A stretch of 64,000 nt of DNA from NCBI RefSeq assembly GCF_032854445.1, contig NC_088303.1:12161501-12225500 (forward strand), given 5' to 3'. The notes under the pieces are model-generated. The model was given only the letters and a program-made list of their open reading frames with translations, made no database searches and was not told the origin of the DNA. This DNA is from Liolophura sinensis. Its lineage: Eukaryota > Mollusca > Polyplacophora > Chitonida > Chitonidae. Both the position numbers and the translations under genes were made by a program. Of the stretch, positions 1-10,790 are shown piece by piece (the stretch's first letter is position 1; each line of letters begins with the position of its first letter).

Positions 1-232
1 TGATGGAGAGGAAACAGTACCTAGCACTGAGAAAATTACTCCGTTCCACTGATGGAAAAGACAGGACACCGAGTCCCGAGAGTTCCGATCCCAGAAGAAA
101 CTATCCCGCCTCAGTGATGGAAAGGAAAATGTGCCCAGCACCGAAGAAACATCCCTGCCTCATTTATGGGGAGGAAAACCATACAAAACCCAGATGAAAC
201 CGCGGGCTAGACTGATGGAGAAGAAACGAATA
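1..232. repeat. Degenerate ~58-bp tandem repeat
   Basis: The phrase 'tgatggagaggaaa' or a near variant recurs at roughly 58-bp steps (2, 52, 116, 214), with similar text between. The array is probably cut by the window edge. The short open frame across it follows from the repeat and is not called as a gene. Confidence 0.55.
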
Positions 233-689
233 ACGTACCAACATCATATTGAAGGAATCGTTTAATTAAACTGTCGGACAGCGAATAACTTTATGACACG
301 GTTATTAATAAACCTAATTCATCACCCCCCCCCCCCCACCCCCCCCAAAGAAATAAAACAAGAAGAAAACTTAACCAGTGCGAACTCCATTTTATTGGGC
401 GAAAATGAACATATACATTAGTGCTAGAACGATTTTCTTTATAAAACAGCGAAAAATAAAATCTGGTGCTAACTTCTGTCCACCCGTCTGACAGATATTC
501 TATGAACTGCAAATGAGTTCTGGCTCTCTCAGCCAGAGGGTCGTCGCCAGTCAATTTGAATGGGTGTCGTTTTCCACGCAGCCGATTGGTCATTGACTAA
601 AAAAGTCACGTGTCCCAATCCATCTCTATTAGATCCGACTGTGACATTCCATCAACTGGCTTACATGGCTGCCATGTGAGAATTCGATG

Positions 690-1765
690 TTTTCCCCCGT
701 ATCATGTTCGGTCTCTCCAAAACAGTCGTACCATCAGGTGTTTTCTTCGGCAACCGAGGAGTTGTGGTATTTTTCTTCGTATTACGTCCTGTCTCTCGTC
801 AACCTTACCGCCATTTTGTTAAGTGGTTTGTTCGGCAGTCAGAGAGTGGCGGTATTTTCTTGCATATTATGCCCTGTCTCTCCTCAACCTTACCGCCATT
901 CCGTTAGGTGGTTTTTGTGCGGCAGTCAGAGAGTGCGGGAGGTTTTCTCTATATTAATCGTGTCTCTCCTCAACCTTAACCGTGCTTCCATCAGGTGGTT
1001 TGTCCAGCAGTCAGAGAGTAGCCGTGTATTTCTCCGCGTTATGTCCTGTCTTTCCTCAACCTTACCGCCATTCCGTCAGGTGGTTTTTGTGCGGCAGTTA
1101 GAGAGTTGAGGCGGGTTTCTCTATATTATGCCCTGTCTCCCCTCAACCTTACCGCCATTCCATCAGGTAGTTTTTGTGCGGCAGTCAGACAGTTGCGAAG
1201 GTTTTCTCTATATTATTTCCTGTCTCTCCTCAACCTTACCGCCATTCCATCAGGTAGTTTTTGTGCGGCAGTCAGAGAGTTGCGGAGGTTTCTCTATATT
1301 ATATCCTGTCTCTCCTCAACCTTACCGCCATTCCGTCAGGTGGTTTTTGTGCGGCAGTCAGACAGTTGCGGAGGTTTTCTCTATATTATTTCCTGTCTCT
1401 CCTCAATCAGGTGGGTTTTGTGCGGCAGTCAGACAGTAGCCGTGCTTTTCTCCGCGTTATGTCCTGTCTTTCCTCAAACATACAGCTATTCCGTCAGGTG
1501 GTTTATCCGGCAGTCAGAGAGTTGCTGAGGTTTCGTCCATATTAAGTCATGTCTCTCCTCAACCTTACCGCCATAATGTCATGTGGTTTGTGCGTGGCAG
1601 TGAGAGAGTAGCGGTGTTTTTCTCCGTGTTTTGTCCTGTCTCTCCTCAACCTTACCGTCATTCCGCCAGGTGGTTTGTCCAGAACCCGGAGAGTTGCAGT
1701 GTTTTTCTGGGTTTTCTACGGTCTCACAAACCTTACCGATGTTTCGAGAGGTAGTTTCTCTGGTA
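690..1765. repeat. ~86-bp minisatellite, about 12 copies
   Basis: The text 'cctcaaccttaccgccatt' followed by 'gtggtttttgtgcggcagtc' recurs about every 86 bp (for example at 1144, 1231 and 1317). Units differ by substitutions and small indels. The overlapping open frames in this block are products of the repeat. Confidence 0.85.
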
Positions 1766-2065
1766 CCCTAGAAATTGGGTTTTCCTTGGGATTACGGCCA
1801 ACGTATCAAATATCCTTTAGTACAGGCAATAGTTAAGACACCAATCAAGTAAATAAATTAATAAATGCGGTTTGCGAACTTTGGAAAGAAAATGGCCACT
1901 TTGCTAGCTGAACGTTGGCACTTGAATGCTGGATGCAAAAAATGAATCTGCCAATGATTTTTTTCTCGAAAAAATCTTTATGAATATAGAACCGCTGTCA
2001 TATCAGAAAATAATTATTGAGCAAAGTGTTAAATATCAGTCGTCATCAATCATCAGAAATTATAA

Positions 2066-2195
2066 ACCGGATGGTCCGGTGTTTCCCACGGGGATCTGCT
2101 CTGTTTCCTCCCACCATAATGCTGGTCGCCGTCGTATAAGTGAAATATTCTTGAGTACGGCGTAAAACACCAATGAAATAAATAAACAAAATGAA
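2066..2195 (+). mobile_element. 5'-truncated tRNA-derived SINE (left duplicate)
   Basis: This is the 3' part of the common SINE: 'ccaccataatgctggtcgcc', then the 'gtataagtgaaatattcttg' block, then an A-rich tail. It lies just downstream of the pseudogene, in the same relative position as the SINE at 5.74-6.01 kb beside the intact gene, so it was probably copied with the surrounding duplication. Confidence 0.8.
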
Positions 2196-2340
2196 ATACA
2201 GAGCAACTTTCAATACACTTCGCCATTTTAGTAAAAACAAATTAATGATTCTTTATGGATTCTGCTTAGCTTTTATTTCGGCATTGACACAAGGGGTCAA
2301 ATGAGGTTTTGAAATTCATTTATTGACTTAGCAATGTAAC

Positions 2341-2346
2341 TTTATT
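2341..2346 (-). terminator. Poly(A) signal of the pseudogene copy
   Basis: AATAAA on the minus strand, 63 nt past the pseudogene stop codon, at the position homologous to the signal of the intact copy at 6178-6183. Confidence 0.5.
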
Positions 2347-2408
2347 TTACCGCCGGATTTCATTAGTGCTTTCATGTCAGTTTGTTCACAGGGTTAGTGT
2401 GTTACAGT

Positions 2409-3929
2409 TTAGGAATCGTAGTTCCAGATGTCGACTTCTATCAGCGCTCTTCCGTCCACTTTCTTGAGAATGAAAACACCTCTACAAAACAAAAATTGCA
2501 GTAGGAAATAAACATTCCTTCTTGTAAATGAGCCATACAGATTGCTGTGGGCATTTTGCTGTGAAAATAAGTAGACACAGAATGGGTCGTGTATTTTCCA
2601 GGAAAGAGGATAAAATCACATAATTATAACCAACTTAGATACTATGGAAATAATTATTTTTCGATGGATTAAAGTCGGAACATACTTCCCAGTTAAAGTG
2701 CTCCAATATGGGCACTGACGTCTAAAACGCATCCGGTTCACAGCTATGTCACAGGAAAACAGCACTAATGCAGACTCTGTTAGTTCATCAGTACACTGGT
2801 CCATATTCGAAATGTGTGATTGGAATTTGCTGAAATATTCTAAAAAATATGAAAAATATCATTATTGCAAAAGCAAAAAAAATAAACGTTTTTAAAGACC
2901 GTCTTTGACCATGCTCTGTGATTTAGCTGGGTTTTTACGGTAGAGGAATTGTCGGGTACATCTGACAGAAGGATTTTCCCAGAACCTATGACTTCGCTGA
3001 GGATGTGCCCCACAGGGATTGGGAACATCTGACACAGGGATTTCCTCTCAATCTGTAACCCACCTGGGGCTTTACGGTACATCTGACAGAAGGATTTCCC
3101 TAAAACCTATGACTTAGCTGGCCAGAAGGATTGGGAATATCCGACACAGTGATTTCTTCTGGATCTGTGACCCAGCGGGGTTTAACAGTAGAGGAATTGT
3201 CGGGTACATCTGACAGAAGGATTTTCCCAGAACCTATGACTTCGCTGAGGATGTGCCCCACAGGGATTGGGAACATCTGACACAGGGATTTCCTCTCAAT
3301 CTGTAACCCACCTGGGGCTTTACGGTAGAGGAATTGTCGGGTACATCTGACATAAGGATTTCCCTAAAACCTATGACTTAGCTGGCCAGAAGGATTGGGA
3401 ATATCCGACACAGTGATTTCTTCTGGATCTGTGACCCAGCCGGGGTTTAACAGTAGAGGAATTGTCGGGTACATCTGACATAAGACTTTCTCCAGAACTT
3501 ATGGCTTAGCTGGGGCTGTGCGGAGGGATTGAGAACATCTGACACAGGGATTTCCTCTGGCTCTGCGACACTGCTGAATCTTTACAGGGATTTCCCCAGG
3601 CTCGACCTGATTGAACTAACTCCCACAGATATACGAAATTAAGTTTGACGAAAAAAATCAGTGAAAGAATAATTCAATTTGCAAATTTAACTGATACAGG
3701 AAACAATGGCAATGGTCACACTTTGCCTTACACATGTTTGGTGGAAAGTGAAGTTTTAGCAAACTGAATTTTATTGGATAGTGCTTACCGTGCTTTCCAA
3801 ATATTGTCGGCTGACCAGGTGCAGGTATTCGCGCATTTTCTGTCAAACTCTCCTCCAAATCTGTGATATTTAAGCTCGACGAGTAAGCTCATATTTCCTG
3901 CTGATAGTCGCTTATCGCAGACAACCACT
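2409..3929 (-). pseudogene. Decayed duplicate of the SnoaL-like gene
   Basis: Three exon homologues of the intact gene at 6.2-8.9 kb remain: 3789-3929, 2686-2839 and 2409-2481, each the same length as its counterpart (141, 154 and 73 nt). The last exon still ends in IWNYDS and the middle one differs from its partner at about 12 of 50 residues. Three faults are visible. First, a TGA at 3889-3891 replaces an Arg codon in the first remaining exon. Second, the acceptor reads CTACAG instead of CTAGAG, which would shift the junction by two bases. Third, exons 1 and 2 (start codon and signal peptide) are gone, with intron-2 sequence joined straight to the minisatellite that lies in intron 1 of the intact gene. 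A non-secreted variant from an unseen promoter cannot be excluded, but a pseudogene is the simplest reading. Confidence 0.75.
2920..3600. repeat. Intronic VNTR in the pseudogene
   Basis: Variants of 'attgtcgggtacatctgaca' and 'acacagggatttcctct' alternate. A larger unit of about 247 bp is itself repeated: the block starting at 2939 recurs at 3186. It lies in the intron between the second and third remaining exons and is related to the VNTR at 6.78-7.20 kb. Confidence 0.75.
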
Positions 3930-3974
3930 GTAGCAAAACAGATGTAATAAACTTAGAAATAATAAATCAGAAAT

Positions 3975-4100
3975 AAAGCCGCTGTAGCTCGACATTTTTG
4001 ACCACATGACCACTGTATAGCCTTTATGGCTGGATATTTGTGACCACAAAACCACATTATAGCCGCCATTGCGGGACATTTGTGACCAACTTAGTTTTGG
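3975..4100. repeat. Remnant of the 41-43-bp minisatellite (left duplicate)
   Basis: Two to three units of 'ccgctgtagctcgacatttt' and 'gaccacatgaccactgtata' match the right-hand end of the large array at 7.98-8.83 kb. This shows that the duplication once included intron 1 of the gene. Confidence 0.75.
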
Positions 4101-5450
4101 GTCCTTCATTGAAATAAGATTTGAAAGGCAAGAAAGCACCTGGCTAAAACATATTTGAATTTAGAAAGCAGAATTCTCAAGATTTCTAAAAAGTATTATA
4201 CTTTAGTATCTTAATGAGATTTCACCGAATAACATGTAGAACAAAGTGACAAATACTGCACAAATGGCTGATGTGAATCGATGCAGACATGTTAAGAATT
4301 TTATCCAATCAAACACGCTGCCGTCAGACTACGCTGCCTAAGCTGTGACGTAGCCTTTACCCATTCACTCCATGAAATATCAACACAGAACTACTGCATA
4401 AGGCACCATTGTTTACCATTCAGATTGTTTACTACGATTTGTAGTTACGTGTAGCCGAAGAACCATTTCACACAGTGTTGTGGGATAAATGTGTAGCATT
4501 TACGGACCACCACAAATGTAAAATTAGTTGATTTACAAGCCGTGTAATATCCAACGACGGCATTCTGTAAGACGGGTCGAAAGTTGGAGGTTACGTAACC
4601 ATCCTTTCGTGTCTAAAACAAAATGGCCGCTCAGTGTTATAGCACTGGGGAAAAGGTCACTTCGTTAGCGACCAGTAAGGCCTAGTTGTACACAATAACC
4701 TCACAAAAACTTGGCAGAAATACCAAGACTCCGGACAGCTGAAAATTATACAAATCCGTCGGATACAAGATCGCTGAAAGCGATTCAAACATAAACATTT
4801 TCCTATGCATTAACGTTGGGCGGAGAGTTTTCTTTACCAACGCCGTTTGTTACTAAGGAGATCACGTTGTCTCTAGCTTCCAATCCGTCTTGCAAAATCA
4901 CAAATTATGTCAGACAATAGCATACCGTCTCGACCCAAATCGCATTCATCTCCTCAGTAGACCCTAGGCATACTTATACAAATACATTTTTTGTCTTTCA
5001 TTTTAGCGTTTAATCAGCGGTTTCTAAATAACAAATATCACAGTCGGAGCAAAATTAACCAGGGATGCCGAATGTTTATTGTAATGAGAAGACCTGCAAC
5101 TCACCGGACAATGCTTAAAATTAATTAATTCTTCGAATATAATTTGCTTTCTCTAAATTTGGTATAATTGAAACTTCAGATTTCGCTCCTTTGTCTTTCT
5201 TGCATACAAGGAAGGAATTTTTCTGTTTTTTTCTATAAAATACAGTAAAATTATTGAAACGCCGTGTTCAAGCCTAGGTGGTTTCTCTGACCTCCACGAT
5301 AAACAGGTAAGCACTGCTCCCATCTTGGAAGCCACCGCCACAACACTGAAGCATAAAATTCAGCGACAGTCGAATGCCTAGATCACTTTCAGTGGTTCTT
5401 AGATTTTCTTTCATTTGTTTCAGAATTGAGCATGAATCTAGTTGTACAAC
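4100..5450. other. Stretch between the duplicates, no confident gene
   Basis: No recognised gene. A short ATG frame at 4624 with a GTAAGG donor, and strong pyrimidine-rich acceptors ending near 5006, 5245 and 5423, hint at a small plus-strand gene. No single model was convincing (see findings). Confidence 0.3.
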
Positions 5451-5459
5451 AATCCTGTT

Positions 5460-5712
5460 TGTTGGGGGCCTCCGTGGCTCAGTCGGTTAGCGCGCTAGCG
5501 CAGCATAATGACCCAGGAGCCTCTCACCAATGCGGTCGATGTGAGTTCAAGTCCAGCTCATGCTGGCTTCCTCTGCGGCCATATGTGGGAAGGTCTGCCA
5601 GCAAACTGCGGATGGTCGTGGGTTTCCCCCGTTCACTGCCCGGTTTCCGCCGTCGTATAAGTGAAATATTCTTGAGTACGGCGTAAAACACCAATCAAAT
5701 AAATAAATAAGT
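5460..5712 (+). mobile_element. Full-length tRNA-derived SINE with target-site duplication
   Basis: The tRNA-like head has an A box at 5475-5486 (tggctcagtcgg) and a B box at 5543-5554 (gagttcaagtcc), followed by the body and an AATAAATA tail. A 12-bp target-site duplication, aacaatcctgtt, flanks it at 5448-5459 and 5713-5724. This is the best reference copy of the family in the window. Confidence 0.93.
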
Positions 5713-5735
5713 AACAATCCTGTTGTAATTTTGGC

Positions 5736-6012
5736 CTGGGCCTCCGTGGCTCAGTTGGTTAGGGCGCTAGCACAGCGTAATGACCCAGGAGCCTTGCACC
5801 AATGCGGTCGCATTCGTTCAACTCCAAATCCAAGTCCAGCTCATGCTGGATTCCTCTTTGGCCGTAAGTGATAAGGTCTGTCAGCAACCTGCAGATGGTC
5901 ATGGGTTTCCCTCTGGGCTCTGTCCGGTTTTCTCTTATACCATAATTCTAGCCGCCGTAGTATAAGTGAAATATTCTTGAGCACGGCATAACACACCAAT
6001 CAAATACATAAA
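5736..6012 (+). mobile_element. tRNA-derived SINE (right duplicate)
   Basis: A diverged copy starting 'gggcctccgtggctcagttg', with an insertion near the B box and a degenerate tail. It lies 3' of the SnoaL-like gene; a truncated counterpart lies 3' of the pseudogene, so the insertion probably predates the duplication. Confidence 0.88.
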
Positions 6013-6177
6013 TCAAATGAAATGCAGAGCAGCTTCCACTACATCTCGTCGTTTTACTACAAAGAAATTAATGACTTTTTGTGGATTCTTGTGTTCATCT
6101 TTTATTTCGACATTGACACTATGGATCAAATGATGTTTCGAAATTACCAGATTCATTTATTGACTTAGCAAGGTAAC

Positions 6178-6183
6178 TTTATT
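6178..6183 (-). terminator. Poly(A) signal of the SnoaL-like gene
   Basis: AATAAA on the minus strand, 63 nt past the stop codon at 6246-6248; a second AATAAA follows a little further downstream. Confidence 0.65.
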
Positions 6184-6245
6184 TTACCGCCGGATTTCAT
6201 CATCGTTTTGTTGCCAGTTTGTTCACAGGGTTAGTGTGTTACAGT

Positions 6246-8880
6246 TTAGGAATCGTAGTTCCAGATGTCGACTTCTATCAGCGCTCTTCCGTCCACTTTC
6301 TTGAGAACGAAAACACCTCTACAAAACAAAAATTGCAGTAGGAAATAAACATTCCCTCTTCGAAATGAGCTATAAGGTTTGCAGTGTGAGTTTTGTTGTG
6401 AAAATAAGTAGACACAGAATGGGTCGTGTATTTTCCAGGAAAGAGAGCAAAATCACATAATTTGAACAAATTTAAAAATTATGAAAAGAGGTATTTTTCG
6501 ATGGATTAAAGTTCGAACATACTTCCCAGTTAAAGTGCTCCCATCTGCGCACTGACGTCTAAAACGCATCCGGTTCACAGCTATGTCACAGGAAAACAGC
6601 ACTAATTCTGACTCCGTTATTTCATCAGTACACTGGCCAATGTTTGAGAGATATGACTGGAATTCGTTGAGATATGCTAAAAAATATGAAAAATATCACT
6701 GTTACAAATGGAAACCCATATGCATGGTATTACATGTGAAGGCGACATTTTCAAAGGCGGTCTTTGACCATGCTCTGTGGCTTAGCTTGGGCTTCACGCC
6801 AGGTGGATCGTCGAGTACATCTGATACTCGGGTTTCAACTTTCTGTGTGGTTTGGCTGGAGCTTTAGATGGAGATATGGAGTGTTGGGTACATCTCACAC
6901 AGGGATTACCTCGGGCTCTGCTATACGTTAGAGGGATTGTCGGGTACACTTGATACAGGGATTTCGTCGGGCTCTGCTATAAGCTAGAGGGATTGTCGGG
7001 TACGTCTGATACAGGGATTTCCTCTGTGTTCTATGACTCAGCTGGGACTTTACTCCAGGGGAACTGTTGGGTACATTTGATACAGAGATTTCCACAGACT
7101 CTATATGACTTAGCTGGGGCTGTACCCCAGAGGGATTGTTGGGTTCAACTAACACAGGGATTTCCTCTGGCTCTGTGACATTTCTGAGGCTTTACAGGGA
7201 TTTCACCAGGCTCTACCTGGTTGTACCTTCCATAGGTAAAACGAAGCATTTTGAAGTTTGACGGAAAAAAGTCAATGAAAGAATAATTCAATATGAAAAT
7301 GTAACTGGTAGAGTAAGCTCTGGCACTGAGCACACTTTGCCTTACATATGCTGGGTGGAAAGTGAAGTTTTAGCAAACTGAATTTTACTGGATAGTGCTT
7401 ACCGTGCTTTCCAAATATTGTCGGGTGACCAGGTGGAAGTATTCGCGCATTTTCTGTGTAGTCCTCCGCCCAGTCTGTGACATCTAAGCTCGACGAGTAA
7501 GCTCTTATTTCCTGATGAAAGTCGCTTATCGCAGACAACCACTCTAGCAAAACAGATGTTAAAAAAAACTTAGAAATAATAGATCAGAAATAAATGGGCT
7601 GTTTGAGTATCTTGATACTTGACAAACTGTGATACTCTTTGTACGTGAAAGAGCTGCATCCTACATCACTCTGCAATTCGGAGCGTTGTAGACCAGCATG
7701 GAAAGAACTAGATGAAATTTTTTTCTATTTGATAGCATTAAATAACGTTACCTTCTCTGGTAAAAGCACAGATGCCTCGACACAAGAAGGTAAGTACCGC
7801 TAAGACCGCTAAAGTATTTCTGAAATTGAGACAAAAACAGCTTGTCAACGTACATAGGAGAAATTAACCATACATTTAAAACAGTAAGACAGACGATATA
7901 CCAACATGAAAGATCTGAAATCTTCACATGACTGTTGTTATCAAGATATTGGTGGGTCATTTTATTTTTCATTATATCAAGGTTTTATAGCCGCTGTGAT
8001 TTGCCTTGTGTGACACAAATAACCACTGATTAGCCGGGAGATTTATGACGACAGAACCACTGTATAGCCCCTGTGGCGAGACTTGATGACCATATAAGCA
8101 CTGTATAGCCGCTGTGGCAGGATATTTGTGACACACATAACCACTGTATAGCCGCTGTGACAGGATATTTGTGACACACATAACCACTGTATAGCGGCTG
8201 TGAGGATATTTGTGACACACATAACCACTGTATAGCCGCTGTGGCAGGATATTTGGGACATACACAACCACTGTATAGCCGCTGTGGAAGGATATTTGTG
8301 ACACACATAACCACTGTATAGCCGCTGTGACAGGATATTTGTGACACACATAACCACTGCATAGCCGCTGTGGAAGGATATTTGCAACACACATGACCAC
8401 TGTATAGCCGCTGTGGAAGGATATTTGTGACACACATAACCACTGTATAGCCGATGTGAGAATATTTGTGACACACATAACCACTGTAGAGCCGGAGTGG
8501 CAGGATATTTGTAACACACATAGCCACTGTATAGCCGCTGTGGCAGGATATTTGTGACACACATAACCACAGTATAGCTGCTGTGGCGCGACATTTGTGA
8601 CCACATAACCACTGTATAGTCGCTGTGGCGGGACATTTGTGACCACATAACCACTACAGAGTCGCTGTTGCGTGATATTTGTGACCACATAACCACTGTA
8701 TAGTTGCTGTGGCATGATATTTGTGACCACAAAACCACTGTATAGCCGCTGTAGCTTGACATTTTTGACCACATAACCACTGTATAGCCGCTATGGCGGG
8801 ACATTTGTGACCACATATCCACTTCAACCGCTGTTACGGGACATTAATGAAACACATAGATCTTACCCAAGGAAAGGCAT
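6246..8880 (-). CDS. Secreted NTF2/SnoaL-like (DUF4440-type) domain protein, 149 aa, five exons
   Basis: Coding exons on the minus strand are 8867-8880, 7752-7819, 7403-7543, 6523-6676 and 6246-6318. They total 450 nt (149 codons plus stop), with GT/AG ends and matching phases at all four junctions. The ATG has an in-frame TGA 21 nt upstream. Residues 1-23 form a signal peptide with hydrophobic core LAVLAVLTFL, so the product is probably secreted. The mature part fits the NTF2-like fold of SnoaL/DUF4440 proteins: an N-terminal helix region (WLSAISDFHQEI), the loop ILPPGHPTIFGK (residues 62-73), and a C-terminal strand pair ending KKVDGRALIEVDIWNYDS, which resembles the family's usual 'WKK.DG.W....D.WN' ending. 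Family members bind or convert small hydrophobic ligands or act as dimeric adaptors; the substrate here is unknown. Introns 1 and 3 contain minisatellites. A truncated pseudogene copy lies downstream at 2.4-3.9 kb. Confidence 0.85.
6780..7205. repeat. Intronic VNTR in the SnoaL-like gene
   Basis: Repeated 'agggattgtcgggtac', 'gatacagggatttcct' and 'tagctggggctgtac' modules, homologous to the array at 2.92-3.60 kb but with different copy number. It sits wholly within intron 3 (6677-7402). Confidence 0.7.
7980..8830. repeat. 43-bp minisatellite in intron 1, about 19 copies
   Basis: The unit is roughly 'gccgctgtggcaggatattt' plus 'gtgacacacataaccactgt' plus 'ata'. Left-hand units are 43 bp with 'acacacataacc'; right-hand units are about 41 bp with 'gaccacataacc', giving two subfamilies in blocks. 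The array lies in intron 1 of the SnoaL-like gene. The long minus-strand open frames here are products of the repeat. Confidence 0.9.
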
Positions 8881-8950
8881 GGTGACTTTGATGCGTTGTC
8901 ACACTCACTCTTCCGTCTGTGAAACTGAGTTTCATCTCCTCTAATTTCAG

Positions 8951-8958
8951 TTTATATA
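8951..8958 (-). promoter_or_regulatory. TATA box of the SnoaL-like gene
   Basis: TATATAAA on the minus strand, about 70 nt upstream of the start codon. An initiator-like CTCAGTTTC lies near 8921-8929, about 30 bp downstream of the box, which gives a plausible 5' UTR of about 45 nt. Confidence 0.6.
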
Positions 8959-9071
8959 GATGTGTACACAGGCACCAGTTATATTTTTTTTTATAAAGGA
9001 TACAATCAGACAAATAGAAATGTTTTTGCCTTGAAAGGAATTTTAAGGGATACCAGTATTTTTCCACCATG

Positions 9072-10050
9072 ACAGATTTTTTAAACTGAATCCCTTAATT
9101 GTTAAAAGAATCTAAAAGATCAAATAGATTAAATTAATCAAATATATGCATTATGTCTGGGTCAATGGAATGGTACCTAAAGACGGATGACCTACTAAGG
9201 ACAAAAGACTGCTAAGGGCCGTTGACCTAAAAGTTACTCGTCGAATCGGCGCCTCAAAATACATTGTTTTTCACCAGGTTACCAACGATCATCAGTGTGA
9301 TTAACTCTGGGCTTGAATCAGGTTATTGATAACATTTCTGTAAATGAGTTTTTACGTGGCGATGGGCCCTTCTCCATTGAAACAATAACTGATATAAAAG
9401 ACTTAAAGCAAAGAGAGTGAAACTAGAGAGGACACGGCAGTGTGATAGATGGCAAATGGACACATGTCACCAATGAAGTTCTGCCTGTTGTCAATTTACC
9501 TCAGATAGGGTTTTATTCTAACTGTTCGTGTAAATGCTTTAACAGTAGCAACTTACATTCTCTCAGTATGATATGACGGTACAGAATGAATCAAAATGCG
9601 GTGTTGTCATCACATTTAATAAACAGTAGCGTGAAAACAATGCAAAGGAAATACGCCTTAGGGATGCTTAGTCCACTTTAAACAATCCTGGTATAAACCA
9701 TGCATTCCGCTTTGGAGAAAATGTTTTAAGTGTCTGAAGAGTTCAGATAGGCGCTAAGAATCCTGATTATTGAAACGCATTTTATACGCCCCAGCTGTTT
9801 GTTGCGCTATGCCGAATTATCTTAACATAGAAGGTCGACATTGCATACCATATCAATATACTTAACCAACAGCTCCCACGATCTTAACTCGAATTAATGC
9901 AGTAAAGGTGTTTGATTTGTCCAACCACAGTTTCGGTTGATACTATGATTTGGAATCGTTAGATTATACTTACAACCAATATTAACTGACAGCAGTAAGC
10001 TTGTAAACATATTGATCTTCAAGTTTTGCGTTTGAGCTGTCCAAAGCATA
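9072..10050. other. No feature seen
   Basis: AT-rich unique sequence with only short open frames and no family match I recognise. Confidence 0.4.
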
Positions 10051-10052
10051 GG

Positions 10053-10133
10053 TGTATTTATTTGATTGGTGTTTTACGGCGTATTTAAGAGTATTTCACA
10101 TATACGACGGCGGCTGCATTAATGTGGGAGGCC
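10053..10133 (-). mobile_element. SINE 3'-end fragment
   Basis: Reverse-strand tail and 3' body of the common SINE ('tatttatttgattggtgttt', then 'acggcgtatttaagagtatt'). Confidence 0.8.
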
Positions 10134-10614
10134 AAAGTATAAAGTCGAAAATCAAAAATATGAAAACTCCCCGTGTTACATTCTAAAATGTTATTTTTGC
10201 CGCTTAAAAGTATGCAAAAAATGCTGAAAACGGGAAATGCAGTGCTTGACACGTGCATGCCTTGAAACTGTCACACAAAAAGTTGCTTATGCGATTCGGC
10301 ATATCAGTACTGATAATCTTCCTGCTGCCAAACAAGTTCTACTCCATCCTACCTTGCAAAAGGAACCTGATGACCTTCAGACAAAATACGGAACCGTTAC
10401 AGCGGACACTATTCCTGTCAATATCATATTTATACGCAAGTTAATTTGAAGTTCTTGTAGGGGAGTTAAACCTTGCCGCAACATCAACTCGAAAAGATCT
10501 GTAAAAAGACATTAGTTCCGTCTGAAAGAATGGAGTTAAATAACTTGAAAAGCACAAATCCCCATGCAAAACCGGCTTTGTTTCGGGTTCAAGACACTGT
10601 AAAACGGACTTTAC

Positions 10615-10790
10615 ATGTATAAAGACAAAAAGTATTTCCTGTCACGGCGTCTTTATGAGAGGAGGGATAGATTCAAGTTTGACATTGTTAATTATCCTAA
10701 CCTTGATAGGAATACAGCGACGGATCCTGTATATGGCGTGTACATATCTCACCATTGGGCATGCGAGGTCCTGTGTGTTGCATGTGTGAC
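10615..10790 (+). pseudogene. Retroelement protein fragment
   Basis: The translated segment RLYERRDRFKFDIVNYPNLD followed by YGVYIS resembles a motif I associate with reverse-transcriptase proteins of marine invertebrate retroelements (acidic/basic run, 'FDIVN.P.LD', then 'YGVYISQL'). Similarity fades after about 45 residues, and the continuing open frame to 11025 is not recognisable. It is read as a retroelement scrap; the clade is not determined. Confidence 0.45.

Noticed and set aside
5475-5554. tRNA gene
   Set aside because: A and B boxes are present, but the sequence is the head of a SINE repeated through the window and does not form a complete tRNA.
6583-6720. Plus-strand MSQENSTN frame conserved between the duplicates
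   Set aside because: It is antisense to exon 4 of the SnoaL-like gene; its conservation is explained by the minus-strand exon.
7972-8822. Minus-strand frames of up to 266 aa
   Set aside because: They read through the 41-43-bp array, which lies in an intron of the SnoaL-like gene.
10237-10449. 70-codon frame near the retroelement fragment
   Set aside because: No recognisable motif, and two frames overlap with equal plausibility.
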